A DNA stretch of 64,000 nucleotides from NCBI RefSeq assembly GCF_002368395.1, contig NZ_AP018254.1:4898001-4962000 (forward strand). The letters are read 5' to 3'. The notes beneath the pieces were generated by a model. It ran no database searches and was not told the origin of the DNA. It was given only the letters and a program-made list of their open reading frames with translations. Of the stretch, positions 37,385 to 46,169 are shown in pieces. This DNA comes from Calothrix sp. NIES-3974. Lineage in GTDB: Bacteria; Cyanobacteriota; Cyanobacteriia; Cyanobacteriales; Nostocaceae. Position numbers and translations under genes: made by a program. How positions within the stretch are numbered: position 1 is the stretch's first letter; each line of letters starts with the position of its first letter.

Positions 37385-38170
37385 ATGACCAACCCCCCTC
37401 CCATCGTTATCTTTGACATCGACGGTGTAATACGCGATGTTTCCGGTTCCTACCGACGTGCTATAGCTGATACCGTTGAACATTTCACCCATCAAGCATA
37501 CCGTCCCACTCCCACAGACATTGATAATCTTAAATCTGAAGGTATTTGGAACAATGACTGGGAAGCATCCCAAGAGTTAATTTACCGCTTCTTTGAGTCC
37601 CAAGGAATCACCCGTACAACAATCAACCTTGATTACGACAAAATCGTTCACTTTTTTCAGCAACGTTATCGAGGAGACAACCCAAACAACTGGAATGGTT
37701 ACATCTGTCATGAACCTTTACTGGTAAAACCCGAATATCTCCAATCCTTAACAGCAGCTGATATCTCCTGGGGTTTCTTTAGCGGTGCAACCCGTGCTTC
37801 CGCATTATTTGTTCTTGAAGGTCGTCTCGGTTTGGAATCTCCGACTTTAATTGCAATGGAAGATGCACCCGGAAAACCAGATCCAACAGGTTTATGCTCA
37901 ACCGTCAACATCCTTGAAGAATCAACACCCCAAAAATCATCACCCGTTTTTTACGTTGGCGATACAGTGGCAGATATGTACACTATTGTCAAAGCGAAAA
38001 CTCTCTATCCCCAACGTCAGTGGATTGGTGTAGGTGTCCTCCCCCCCCATGTCCAAACAACCCCTACCCGTCGAGAACGCTACGCTACTAGTTTGATTGA
38101 TGCTGGTGCGGATATTGTTTTCTGTAATGTCCAGGATTTAACTCCTGCCAAAATTCAAACTCTAATATAA
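37385..38170 (+). CDS. HAD-superfamily hydrolase (TIGR01548-like)
   Basis: 261 residues. Motif I is IFDIDGVIRDVSG with the nucleophile Asp11 and acid/base Asp13. A helical cap follows (HFTHQAYRPTPTDIDNLKSEG). Motif II is in WGFFSGATR, a lysine in EDAPGKPDPTGL (motif III) and motif IV in FYVGDTVADMYT. This cap and motif spacing match the HAD subfamily IA group seen in cyanobacteria and plants and annotated as TIGR01548, whose substrate is unknown to me. It probably cleaves a small phosphate ester. It is a single gene, with R4 palindrome DNA upstream and an unrelated spacer after it. Confidence 0.85.
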   Translation: MTNPPPIVIFDIDGVIRDVSGSYRRAIADTVEHFTHQAYRPTPTDIDNLKSEGIWNNDWEASQELIYRFFESQGITRTTINLDYDKIVHFFQQRYRGDNPNNWNGYICHEPLLVKPEYLQSLTAADISWGFFSGATRASALFVLEGRLGLESPTLIAMEDAPGKPDPTGLCSTVNILEESTPQKSSPVFYVGDTVADMYTIVKAKTLYPQRQWIGVGVLPPHVQTTPTRRERYATSLIDAGADIVFCNVQDLTPAKIQTLI

Positions 38171-38289
38171 CCTAATTACTCCCTTACGCCAAAAATGCTA
38201 AAGTCCCGTTAATCATATATCAAACTATATCGATGATTCAGCGATCGCACTCCAGGATTAACCACTCTACCGTTCAAAGTCCCTTACTT

Positions 38290-38480
38290 TGGGTCTGCGG
38301 AAAAAGTCTTTTCCCTCGCACCCATGCTCCCCGTGGGTGCGGAACCTCGTGAATGAAGGCAGTAGAGTAGAGTAGCCTTCGCTGACTGAGTGACCACCCA
38401 GAGCATAGTCACTAGATATATATCAAGTTGTGACTAAATTAATACTCGGTTTATTTCCGCCAACCTGTACTTGGAGGTTT
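38290..38480 (+). repeat. Dispersed repeat R5, copy 2
   Basis: Co-linear with 23540-23680: CACCCATGCTCC, GGGTGCGGAACC, CCCAGAGCATAGTCACTAG and TTATTTCCGCCAACCTGTAC. It is the better preserved of the two copies. Confidence 0.6.
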
Positions 38481-38576
38481 TTAAAAACTTTTATTGACCA
38501 CGAATAATCCTGGACAAGAGTTTCAGGCTTTATAACTCATTGAACTCACGTTAAAATGACTAATCAGTCAAATTAA

Positions 38577-38615
38577 CAAAAATATCCCCTCCTCGACCCA
38601 CCGAAGAGAGGATAT
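38577..38615 (-). terminator. Rho-independent terminator of infC
   Basis: Read on the minus strand, ATATCCTCTCTTC pairs with GAGGAGGGGATAT through 13 positions (two G-T pairs) around an 8-base loop. A run of T residues follows. It lies about 50 bases after the infC stop codon. Confidence 0.75.
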
Positions 38616-38666
38616 CTAATATTCACATTGAATTATTCAGTAATCACCATTAACCAAGCTTGATAT

Positions 38667-39200
38667 CTACTTCTTCGGTGATATCAACATCATCATATTT
38701 CGACCTTCACGCTTGGGATATTGCTGGACTTCACCCACTGCATCTAAATCGGTAGCCATCCGTCGCAACAATTCCTCTGCCATGTCGCTGTGTTGAATTT
38801 CTCGCCCTCGAAACATGACTGTTGCTTTTACTTTATCACCGTCGCGCAGGAACTTTTCTGCTTGCTTTACACGGACATTGTAATCATGCGCTTCGATTTT
38901 GTAGCGCATTTTTACTTCCTTGACATCTGCTGTATGCTGCTTTTTCCGGGCTTCTCGTGCTTTCTTTTCTTGTTCAAACTTGAATTTACCATAATCCATA
39001 ATCCGACAGACTGGAGGGTCGGCTTTATCACTGAGCAGCACCAGATCCAATTCTTTCTCTTCGGCCATTCGTAACGCTTCTTGGGGTGTTACTATCCCCA
39101 ACTGGGAGCCATCCGTGTCTATTAACCGAATTTTGGGGAAACGAATTCGCTCGTTAATTTGTGGCAGATCTCGATTACGTTTTTTCTCAGTTACTGGCAT
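38667..39200 (-). CDS. infC: Translation initiation factor IF-3
   Basis: 177 residues. IF-3 binds the 30S subunit, prevents premature 50S joining and checks the start codon and initiator tRNA. The N-domain has [19 protein letters not shown] and [20 protein letters not shown]. The linker region is [19 protein letters not shown], and the C-domain has [18 protein letters not shown] and [19 protein letters not shown]. It ends with the usual [23 protein letters not shown]-type tail. The start is an ordinary ATG, unlike the AUU of E. coli, so that form of autoregulation is not expected. rpmI and rplT are not adjacent. A terminator follows. Confidence 0.97.
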   Translation of the reverse strand: MPVTEKKRNRDLPQINERIRFPKIRLIDTDGSQLGIVTPQEALRMAEEKELDLVLLSDKADPPVCRIMDYGKFKFEQEKKAREARKKQHTADVKEVKMRYKIEAHDYNVRVKQAEKFLRDGDKVKATVMFRGREIQHSDMAEELLRRMATDLDAVGEVQQYPKREGRNMMMLISPKK

Positions 39201-39695
39201 GTAGTAGTCGTTGAAACTTCCTTAATTATGGGTTTGAATGTTGATGATTGGTAGTCATAGCCAGCCTCGCAACTATTTAGGTTTAGCTACGGTGACTTGC
39301 AAAAATAGTATAATCCTAGTTTAGCTAATGCATGGGCGAAAAACTACAGGTAGTTATATTTGTTATTTTACTCACTCCTCACCAATATCTGTCGAATTGT
39401 AAAACAACATTACATAGGGTCTGGGGAAAGGGTCTTTTAGGGGGGTTAGGGAACGGGGAGTAGAAACAACCCGTCGGTTCGTCTCTACAGGGAATGGTTT
39501 TAACCCAAAAATTTTCATTTTCCCTGGCTTCATAAAATGGCAGATGCAAGGTTTTTCAGCTTCTATACACCCATTTTTTGCACGTTCTGCGACCAAAATA
39601 CTCACCAAAGCTTACAGTATCAGAGTTTTACTATTTTTCCGCAAGCCCTACATCGGATTTACTATTCAGACCTTCTCCTCAAAGTCCATCAGGGA
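39201..39695. other. Intergenic region upstream of infC
   Basis: No gene is supported. An R4-type palindrome lies at 39460-39488, next to GGGGAG words. The first 100 bases should include the infC promoter, but I do not see clear hexamers. Confidence 0.5.
39460..39488. repeat. Palindrome R4 copy (diverged)
   Basis: GTAGAAACAACCC, loop GTC, GGTTCGTCTCTAC: same layout as 29736 with a few mismatches. Confidence 0.65.
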
Positions 39696-40268
39696 TTATG
39701 GTTGTTGAGCAGAAAGAGTGTAGTTGACCCTGGTACCTGGATTAAAAATTCCCACCCACACCCGATAGGTTCCAGCTTTAAAGTAGTTTCCTTCATAGCT
39801 TGCATCTTTCTTTCGCCCTGTGTCATCCCCACAACGGATGGTTTTGTCGTCGGGTCCTTGAATGAGAATGGTTGTGTCTGCACCTTCACTATTGACCAAA
39901 AAGCGTAATTTTCCAAAGTCTTTTTCTAAAATCACGATATGGTCTGGTTTCGGGTCGGCATAACCAACACATATATTGCGATCGCGATCACGGTTACTAA
40001 TTGTCGATAGGGAATAACTACCACCAGTATAACCAGATACGATAGTCTTGCTGGGGTCAAATCCTGGTGTCAAACGTAGAGTCCCAAAGTTAGCCTTAGT
40101 CCCCATGACTGGTGTGGCGGCAATTATCGTGAATATGCCAAGAATACTGGCTTTTAATCCCTCTTTTGTCCCGAATACGGTTATTTTTGGGTTTTTACTC
40201 CTATTTTCACTATCATAAATTTTTCTTCGCCATCGGAGATAAATGTTTCTCACCCCACCCTTCCTCAT
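39696..40268 (-). CDS. Predicted exported hypothetical protein, 190 aa
   Basis: After a basic N-terminus there is one hydrophobic segment (about 38-58, LKASILGIFTIIAATPVMG), consistent with a signal peptide or anchor. The mature part (FGTLRLTPGFDPSKTIVSGY, CVGYADPKPDHIVIL, ILIQGPDDKTIRCGDDTG, GTYRVWVGIFNPG) has the beta-sandwich look of PPC-like domains, with two cysteines that could form a disulphide. The final segment resembles bacterial pre-peptidase C-terminal domains. It is probably a periplasmic or secreted protein. The true start may be further downstream, since the N-terminal 35 residues are long for a signal peptide. Confidence 0.7.
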   Translation of the reverse strand: MRKGGVRNIYLRWRRKIYDSENRSKNPKITVFGTKEGLKASILGIFTIIAATPVMGTKANFGTLRLTPGFDPSKTIVSGYTGGSYSLSTISNRDRDRNICVGYADPKPDHIVILEKDFGKLRFLVNSEGADTTILIQGPDDKTIRCGDDTGRKKDASYEGNYFKAGTYRVWVGIFNPGTRVNYTLSAQQP

Positions 40269-40371
40269 CTTGATTGATATTTAGTGCTTTTGTATACTCA
40301 TAATACCGATGATAAACACTGAAGAAGTTAGGGGTTATGTCAGTATGGCATCTGGCATATTTTTAGCATAT

Positions 40372-42012
40372 TTATTGTTTGCGATATAGATAAATACGGC
40401 CTTTAAGGACTTGATTGCTGCTACCATAGCTACTGATGGTGAGCGATCGCAGTTGTTGAAATAGGGGTTGGGCAAGAATTTTGATAAATTGAAGGATGGG
40501 TATTTGTCGGGAAAGGATGGATTGGCTACTATTCCAATCGATATACACATAACCTTGGTTAGGTTTGGGGATATTGGCAATACTGGTTTTGAAGGTGCGA
40601 TTTTCCAATAAGGAGTTTTGGGGACTGGTTAAGGCTGCTTGCATTGCTTCTAGGGATGAGGCAAAAATTTCATATTTGTCAATGCTGGTGTGGAGAGCTA
40701 GGGGTATGGTGTTGATGGTCAATTTGGATTTATTACTGGTTGGGGTGCGTTGGGTGGTTAATTGAGTCCAAGCGGTAACGGGTTGGGATTCCAGGGGAAA
40801 GGAGCTAATCGCTAAATTGTGTTGTTGGGCAATTTCGTCAAATTTGGCAATACCCGTGTTTGTTTGTGGAGATTTTTCGGTGACAAATATCCAATCGGGA
40901 TTGGGGGAGTCCGGGTTGGGTAATAAGCCGATGGCATATTCACCATTAACCCAGCTAAACAGGTCTGTTGCTAAATTGATCCCGGCTTGGGTTTGTAATT
41001 CTGCTAGGGGTTGAACAATTTGCCCAATTCCCACATCCTCCTTCCCAGCTAAAGCTCCTGCCAATTGTTGCCAGTATAAAGCTAAATTACTATTGGGTAA
41101 GGAACTTAAATCCTGACCTGCAACCGCCATACTAGTAGTATCAGGAAGATAGGCAACAGCAGCAACTGGTTTATTTAGGGATGGGGAAGGAGTAGGAAGT
41201 TCGTGGTTGGGAATAGCTGCGGTTTCCAGAATGATTCCCTGGGGATCAAGATTCAAACTCACCAGTTGACTGTGGAAATTTTCTACAGGTAACTTCAGAC
41301 CTTGCCAAGTTGCGATCGCTTCCAGATTTAAGTATGCCACGGCGACGGCATCACCACCCATCTGCTCCACAGCTGTTTGATATTCACGATTACTAGGTAA
41401 ATTTAAATCAGGAGCTTGAACATTATTAATCGCTTCCCGCAAAACCTTGCTATCATTAGCAAAGAGAACAAATTGATTGGCAACCACCGCACCCGCTAAT
41501 TTCTCACCAGTTTTACTGGCGCTATCAGCAATAATTTTCACACCAGCATACTCCTCCGTAGTTAAATCCGCACCCGCCAAAACTCGCTGCGAAAATAGTA
41601 ACTGCAAGAACTCACGGCTTTTCTCCCCATCCTGGGTAGCTAGTGCCATTAAATACCCTGGTGTTTGTCCATTACTGGCATCCCGATCAATATCCAAAGT
41701 GGTGACAGCAAAAGTCATTTCTTCCCCTAGCCAAGGTTGAATATCTTGACGGTAATCAATACCAGTATTTTTCAGCAGCTTTGTTTTCCAGGGGGAAAAA
41801 TCTACATGTTTGACCAACTCCTCAATCCGTTCCGGATTAGCAAAAATCGATACCATCACCGGTGCTTGTTTGGCAACAAAAACCGCTCCACCAGGGGACT
41901 TTAAGGGTTTGACAGCATAGGCATAATTTGGGAAACTCAAGCAAACACCGAAATGCAGCACTATCGCCATCCCCAAAGCTACAAATCGGAATAAACCACC
42001 TTTGCGATTCAT
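40372..42012 (-). CDS. DUF3352 domain-containing exported protein
   Basis: 546 residues. An N-terminal signal peptide (FVALGMAIVLHFGVCLSFPNYAYA) precedes the DUF3352 region characteristic of cyanobacteria: GGAVFVAKQAPVMVSIFANP, FSPWKTKLLKNTGIDYRQDI, QPWLGEEMTFAVTTLDIDRD and LMALATQDGEKSREFL. These segments resemble a repeated barrel-like fold involved in hydrophobic ligand or membrane contact, but no role is established. It is probably in the periplasm or lumen. It is divergent from the gene at 42390 and separated from it by a repeat-rich 377 bp. Confidence 0.87.
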   Translation of the reverse strand: MNRKGGLFRFVALGMAIVLHFGVCLSFPNYAYAVKPLKSPGGAVFVAKQAPVMVSIFANPERIEELVKHVDFSPWKTKLLKNTGIDYRQDIQPWLGEEMTFAVTTLDIDRDASNGQTPGYLMALATQDGEKSREFLQLLFSQRVLAGADLTTEEYAGVKIIADSASKTGEKLAGAVVANQFVLFANDSKVLREAINNVQAPDLNLPSNREYQTAVEQMGGDAVAVAYLNLEAIATWQGLKLPVENFHSQLVSLNLDPQGIILETAAIPNHELPTPSPSLNKPVAAVAYLPDTTSMAVAGQDLSSLPNSNLALYWQQLAGALAGKEDVGIGQIVQPLAELQTQAGINLATDLFSWVNGEYAIGLLPNPDSPNPDWIFVTEKSPQTNTGIAKFDEIAQQHNLAISSFPLESQPVTAWTQLTTQRTPTSNKSKLTINTIPLALHTSIDKYEIFASSLEAMQAALTSPQNSLLENRTFKTSIANIPKPNQGYVYIDWNSSQSILSRQIPILQFIKILAQPLFQQLRSLTISSYGSSNQVLKGRIYLYRKQ

Positions 42013-42081
42013 TTAGACTCCTACTTCGCTGCACCAGCAGCACAAACACCAACACTATTAAACAGCAGATTGGGGACTAGA

Positions 42082-42114
42082 GGGAGTAGGGAGTAGGGAG
42101 TAGGGAGTAGGGAG
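42082..42114 (+). repeat. Short tandem heptamer repeat (GGGAGTA)4
   Basis: Four exact tandem copies of GGGAGTA plus a partial fifth. Short tandemly repeated heptamers of this kind are known from heterocystous cyanobacteria such as Calothrix and Anabaena. The same word is embedded in R3 copies. Confidence 0.85.
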
Positions 42115-42224
42115 GGACGACCCTACCTTGCTATGCACAGAAAATTATTAAATTGTTAGTAAAATCAGATTATTGGCGAAGAGAGAGTTTTATTGTCTGA
42201 CCACAAAACCAACATTGATGAATA

Positions 42225-42272
42225 AGTAGGTAGGTGCAATTAAATTAATTGGTTTAATTGCACCTACCTACT
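42225..42272. repeat. Perfect 20-bp inverted repeat
   Basis: AGTAGGTAGGTGCAATTAAA and TTTAATTGCACCTACCTACT flank eight bases (TTAATTGG). It has no T-run, so it is more like a miniature inverted-repeat element than a terminator. It lies about 118 bp upstream of the gene at 42390. Confidence 0.75.
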
Positions 42273-42389
42273 CGTGAGAAATCACGGATGACAAGTGTCA
42301 TATTTAACCATGTATATTTTCGATTACTTAGGGATGTTTGGAAGTGCCTCAAGGGGAATCCTAAAGTATATATATAGAAAATTTAAAAT

Positions 42390-43898
42390 ATGACTCGTTT
42401 AAATCAGCAAGCATACAAAATTTTGTTCGAGGAAATCCAACGCTGTGCAACCAACGATGCGATTGGAGAAACAGAACGCAAAATCGTCTACAAGCGTCTG
42501 GAACGGATGCAAAAGGAGCGGGGTACACCTGCAAACTACGATGAATTGAGGGATGTAGTTATTGATATTTATCCCCAATTTGACCCCAAGGTGTTGAAGA
42601 AAGCAGCAAAGGTCAATCAACCACCGAGTCCCTTGTGGACTATCTTCGGGGTATTACAGTTTGGTTTACTCACTTTTGCTGGTTTAGCTGGGTTAATTTG
42701 GCTGGCGAATTTACCCTATCCAATGATACGCAAACCCGTGGCTGAAAAAGCTCCATTATTGCTACTACCCAGTTACATTTCAATGGATAATAGTTATCGA
42801 GGGGCAATTCGCGATTTAGAACAAGCAGAACAGTTACTTGGGAATACGACTAGCACCAAGGATATTGAACTGGGAACAGAAAAAGTGAAATCAGCCCAAC
42901 GCCATCTAGATAACTTACCGGTTTGGTTTCTAGGCTATTATCCCCAGATGTATTGTCGTTTTTTTAGCTGCACTTGGCAGTTTACCTTTGACGAATTTGA
43001 AAATGCCCGCCGAAGAGTGGCAAAATTAGAAGCGATCGCCTTTCAAGGGAAAAATGCCCTCGAACCCCTTGCAGAAGCCGAAAAAAACCTCATTGCAGCT
43101 AAACAGAAATACCGACAAGCCAAAACCATCGCGGAAAAGGAAGAAGCGATCGCTGCTTGGCAAGCTGCAATATACTTGTTTGATGAAATACCCCTGGAAA
43201 CTTTAGCAGGAAACAATGCTCAAATTAAAGTTAAAGGCTATAAGCATGAATTTGTCAATACTCAAATTGGTACATATATAGCTGCAGCCCAAGAATTTGA
43301 TTTCCAAGCGGAAAAAATCAAATCTACCCAAGCACAAACAGCAACATCATTGTGGGAGCAAGCAATAAGTCGTTTAAACCAAATTCCCCAGGAAAATCCC
43401 CGCTATTTGGAAGCACAAAGGCTAATTGCTAACTATCAAGTCAAATTAGAAAAGTCGGCGACGCAAAAAAGTAGTAGTACTTATATAGAAGCGGCAAAAA
43501 AAATCGCCTTTCAAGCTGCAACTCATTCCCAAAATCCACCCCATTCAGCTGAAAAATGGTCACAAATTGCCAGCCTTTGGGAACGGTCAATTAATATATT
43601 AGAAAAAATAGGTGTTGAAGAAGCCGGATATGTGGAAGCACAGAAATATTTGGCAGATTACCAAACCAATTTAGGTGTGATTCAAACCCGGATCAAAATG
43701 GAAATTGAAGCCAAACGTATTCTCGATGATGCTAATACAAAAATTCAACATTTACTTGCCAATCCACCTGATAGCCATCAACAATTCAAAAATGAATTAA
43801 ATAGCCTGATTGCCTTACTACAAACGATCAAATCTGGAACAACAGCCTATGGGGAAGCTCAACAATTAATTACCTATGCAAAGCAAAAAGTGAAGTAG
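42390..43898 (+). CDS. Conserved cyanobacterial membrane protein with helical repeats
   Basis: 502 residues. A cytoplasmic N-terminal domain (1-80; YKILFEEIQRCATNDAIGETE) precedes one transmembrane helix (about 82-107, IFGVLQFGLLTFAGLAGLIW). The rest is almost entirely helical, with TPR-like and coiled-coil segments (AEAEKNLIAAKQKYRQAKTI, EKEEAIAAWQAAIYLFDEIP, SLWEQAISRLNQIPQENPRY repeated in similar form near SLWERSINILEKIG). I do not recognise a named family. The architecture suggests a membrane-tethered scaffold. Start ATG 42390 follows an A/T-rich leader. Confidence 0.72.
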   Translation: MTRLNQQAYKILFEEIQRCATNDAIGETERKIVYKRLERMQKERGTPANYDELRDVVIDIYPQFDPKVLKKAAKVNQPPSPLWTIFGVLQFGLLTFAGLAGLIWLANLPYPMIRKPVAEKAPLLLLPSYISMDNSYRGAIRDLEQAEQLLGNTTSTKDIELGTEKVKSAQRHLDNLPVWFLGYYPQMYCRFFSCTWQFTFDEFENARRRVAKLEAIAFQGKNALEPLAEAEKNLIAAKQKYRQAKTIAEKEEAIAAWQAAIYLFDEIPLETLAGNNAQIKVKGYKHEFVNTQIGTYIAAAQEFDFQAEKIKSTQAQTATSLWEQAISRLNQIPQENPRYLEAQRLIANYQVKLEKSATQKSSSTYIEAAKKIAFQAATHSQNPPHSAEKWSQIASLWERSINILEKIGVEEAGYVEAQKYLADYQTNLGVIQTRIKMEIEAKRILDDANTKIQHLLANPPDSHQQFKNELNSLIALLQTIKSGTTAYGEAQQLITYAKQKVK

Positions 43899-43917
43899 TA
43901 TACTCGGATATCTCATA

Positions 43918-43998
43918 ACTTTCTAAAACTAGCTTCTGACTGGGGAATAGGGGGTTGGGAGTAGTAGGAAAATTAACCCGTTACTCAAGGCTTATTGC
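43918..43998 (+). repeat. Dispersed repeat R3, partial copy
   Basis: It contains TTCTAAAACTAGCTTCTGAC, GGGAGTAGTAGGAAAATTAA and CCCGTTACTCAAGGCTTATT in the same order as 18045-18122. It lies immediately after the gene ending at 43898. Confidence 0.75.
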
Positions 43999-44136
43999 TT
44001 AATTTAATGACTCGGGAGCATCCCTAATGTGTATACTCTCGAATATAGCGCTTAGGGAGCAGAAATGCTCCCACTACTTGATATTGGCAAAATAGGGGTA
44101 CTCCTTAATGATTCTGTCTCCTGTATCCTTCTTATT

Positions 44137-44826
44137 TTAAAGATAGGGAGTAACATCCTCCTGACATTCATCAGCAAGATAGGATAGAGCGCGAAAACGC
44201 AAACTCACCAACTGTTCGTAGAGAGGATTTAGTTTGCACAAAGGGGGAATATGAACGATTTTGCGTCCGAATAGTTTCACATCTCGTTCAAACGGACATT
44301 GGGAAGGAATCATTTTACACAAAAACCGAGCTAAACTGGGGTCATGAATTTCCAGACCATCCAACCATTCCCGTAAAGGAGCGATCGCATCAATTCCATG
44401 ATTATTATTACTAGTCTCGGATCCATGTGTGGTGGGGGTGGTTGCAGTCAGGTCAGAGTTTTCCAGGGTATGACGTAGAGCATCGAGAATATCCTCCGGT
44501 TCCCCTAAAGCTTTACACAATTCGTGGAGGATATAATCTTCACTTTTGGTATACATACCATCAGCGATCGCCACCATTACTGCTGTACGTAAAAAATTTT
44601 CAGCCAAAGGTGTACCTTTACCTAAAACCCTAGCTAGTTCTTCCGGGGAAATATCTTCAGATGTTTCAATATTCGTCCCCGGTGCTAGTTCCGTTTGGGT
44701 AATACTAGCAATCATTTCCTGTTCTTGAGCATCAAAATCACCATCAGCCCATGCTATAGATAGTAAACCACGTATCCATGCTGTGATCTGTTCGTTTGTA
44801 TAAGTAGGTTTGATAACGCCTGTCAT
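44137..44826 (-). CDS. TerB-like plus Mo-dependent nitrogenase C-terminal domain protein
   Basis: 229 residues. The N-terminal 120 residues are helical and TerB-like, with two acidic metal-binding-like segments (SIAWADGDFDAQEQEMIASI and VAIADGMYTKSEDYILHELC). A linker follows, and then the C-terminal 85 residues match the Mo-dependent nitrogenase C-terminal domain: DPSLARFLCKMIPSQCPFER, DVKLFGRKIVHIPPLCKLNP and LRFRALSYLADECQEDVTPY. Despite its name this domain occurs in many stand-alone cyanobacterial proteins and has no proven role in N2 fixation. No nif genes are in the window. Conserved cysteines (CK, QCPF, LCKL, DEC) could bind metal. Cytoplasmic. Confidence 0.85.
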   Translation of the reverse strand: MTGVIKPTYTNEQITAWIRGLLSIAWADGDFDAQEQEMIASITQTELAPGTNIETSEDISPEELARVLGKGTPLAENFLRTAVMVAIADGMYTKSEDYILHELCKALGEPEDILDALRHTLENSDLTATTPTTHGSETSNNNHGIDAIAPLREWLDGLEIHDPSLARFLCKMIPSQCPFERDVKLFGRKIVHIPPLCKLNPLYEQLVSLRFRALSYLADECQEDVTPYL

Positions 44827-45359
44827 AATATAATCTCGTCAATCTCTGCCTTTTTGCCATTTCTAGTCCATAGTAGCCTGGGATGACCAAGATTTTTGGT
44901 GATGGTTTTGACTTGTTTTCCCCAACTTAAGGGAAAGTGGGTAGTCCGTGATCAGAGTCCTCCCAATCATCAAAAGTAAATATACTTTCAACCGAAAGAT
45001 AAATAGAAAGAATTACTAAGGGTAGATGTGTCGCCCTTCAGTTTCTGTTGAAAATAAATAACGGGATGCGCAAAACAATACCAATTTATCAAGTACCTAT
45101 ACTCTTCTACCCTCTGCTGACTACATAACCTGCATTTCTCACTAGTGAATGATCAGGGGTGAGTAATGGATTATTCTTCCTACTACTCCCCTACAGACGC
45201 GATATATCGCGTCTCTCCCCACACCCTAATCCCTGAAAGCTTTAGGATGGTGTGAGAAATCCAGGATCAGCAAAAGAGGATAAGAGTCCTGAATTGAATA
45301 ATCCCAAAAAATCTGCAAAGAAAATAAACAATAAACAAATAGAGTTGGTGAAATCAACA
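44827..45359. other. Divergent intergenic region with composite R3/R4 repeat
   Basis: No gene. At about 45130-45272 an inverted R3 copy (TTCTCAC, GAGTAATGGATTATTCTTCC, TACTACTCCCC) is interrupted by the perfect palindrome at 45195-45214. It then resumes with CCTGAAAGCTTTAGGA. Confidence 0.65.
45195..45214. repeat. Perfect 20-base palindrome (R4 group)
   Basis: AGACGCGATATATCGCGTCT reads the same on both strands. It sits inside an R3 copy, so it was probably inserted later. Confidence 0.8.
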
Positions 45360-45989
45360 ATGAAACAAAAATTAAAAACTCAAACCCCCAATCACCACAT
45401 TAAATCCAGCTTAATCCGGGGAGGATTATTGTTCTCCCTACCCTTTTTCTCCCTACTTACTGGTTCTGCTACGTTTGCACAAATAAATCCCTGTCCAAGA
45501 ATTTTCTACGAAGAACCCCACAATAACCGGGTATTAGTTCCCCAGGGTTGTCCTCCGAATGCGTTTACTGCAAAACAACAAGCAACTACCACTCCACCGA
45601 CCCCAGAAACCCGACCTATTCAACCTCCCACTTCACCCGTTACCCAACCTCCCCTACCAGAGAAAACCCAAACCGCGATCGCTACAGTTACAGTCAAAGA
45701 TGGTCAGGTGAATGTCCAGTTAATTAACAGCACAGGTGTGGGAATTTCCTATCAAGCAATCGGACAAACAGAAGTTCGTACCCTCAACCCCAAGGAAGAG
45801 TTTGCACTTCGCAATCTCCCCACACCAATTACTATCACTTTAGTCAGACAAGATAGCGGTTTTTTAAAAGTCATCCCCAAAGAATCATCCCCAGGAACCC
45901 TCACACTTACTTTAGATGAAAGTGCTGAGTTTGGAGATAATCAAGGTGCAATCCGCATTAATGCTAATGGTCAGGTATTTTTCAATTAA
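45360..45989 (+). CDS. Predicted secreted hypothetical protein
   Basis: 209 residues from the ATG at 45360. This is preferred over an upstream start because a signal peptide follows directly (SSLIRGGLLFSLPFFSLLTG, cleavage near TFA-QINPC). The mature protein has two cysteines (NPCPRI, PQGCPPN), a Pro/Thr/Gln-rich linker (TTTPPTPETRPIQPPTSPVT) and a C-terminal beta-rich domain (GQVNVQLINSTGVGISYQAI). I do not recognise the family. It is encoded 180 bp upstream of the microviridin-type precursor on the same strand. The spacing and an A/T-rich gap suggest separate transcription. Probably periplasmic or cell surface. Confidence 0.7.
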   Translation: MKQKLKTQTPNHHIKSSLIRGGLLFSLPFFSLLTGSATFAQINPCPRIFYEEPHNNRVLVPQGCPPNAFTAKQQATTTPPTPETRPIQPPTSPVTQPPLPEKTQTAIATVTVKDGQVNVQLINSTGVGISYQAIGQTEVRTLNPKEEFALRNLPTPITITLVRQDSGFLKVIPKESSPGTLTLTLDESAEFGDNQGAIRINANGQVFFN

Positions 45990-46169
45990 TTGAACCTTCT
46001 TCCTTTTAGCTCGTAAATGGGGAGTGGGGAGGAAGGAAGAGTTATTTATTTAGACACTGCGCGTCATGTTAAGGATTTTATACTTATATCAAAAAAACGC
46101 ATGAGTTAGAGGTTCTCTGGTCTAAGTAGAGAAAGTAGAAATATCACCTTTAAACTCAGGAGTCGTTTT

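Larger units (their letters stand above)
38171..38666. other. Intergenic region with R5 repeat and infC terminator
   Basis: No gene. R5 copy 2 spans about 38290-38480, containing a small hairpin (GCACCCATGCTCC/CCGTGGGTGC) and AGTAGAGTAGAGTAG. The infC terminator hairpin is at 38577-38615. Confidence 0.65.
42013..42389. other. Divergent intergenic region with heptamer array and long hairpin
   Basis: It holds four direct copies of GGGAGTA (42082-42109) and a perfect 20-bp hairpin (42225-42272). The space between is A/T-rich. Promoters for both flanking genes must be here. Confidence 0.65.

Noticed and set aside
42060-42120. CRISPR-like array
   Set aside because: The repeated unit is a 7-mer without spacers; it is a simple tandem repeat.
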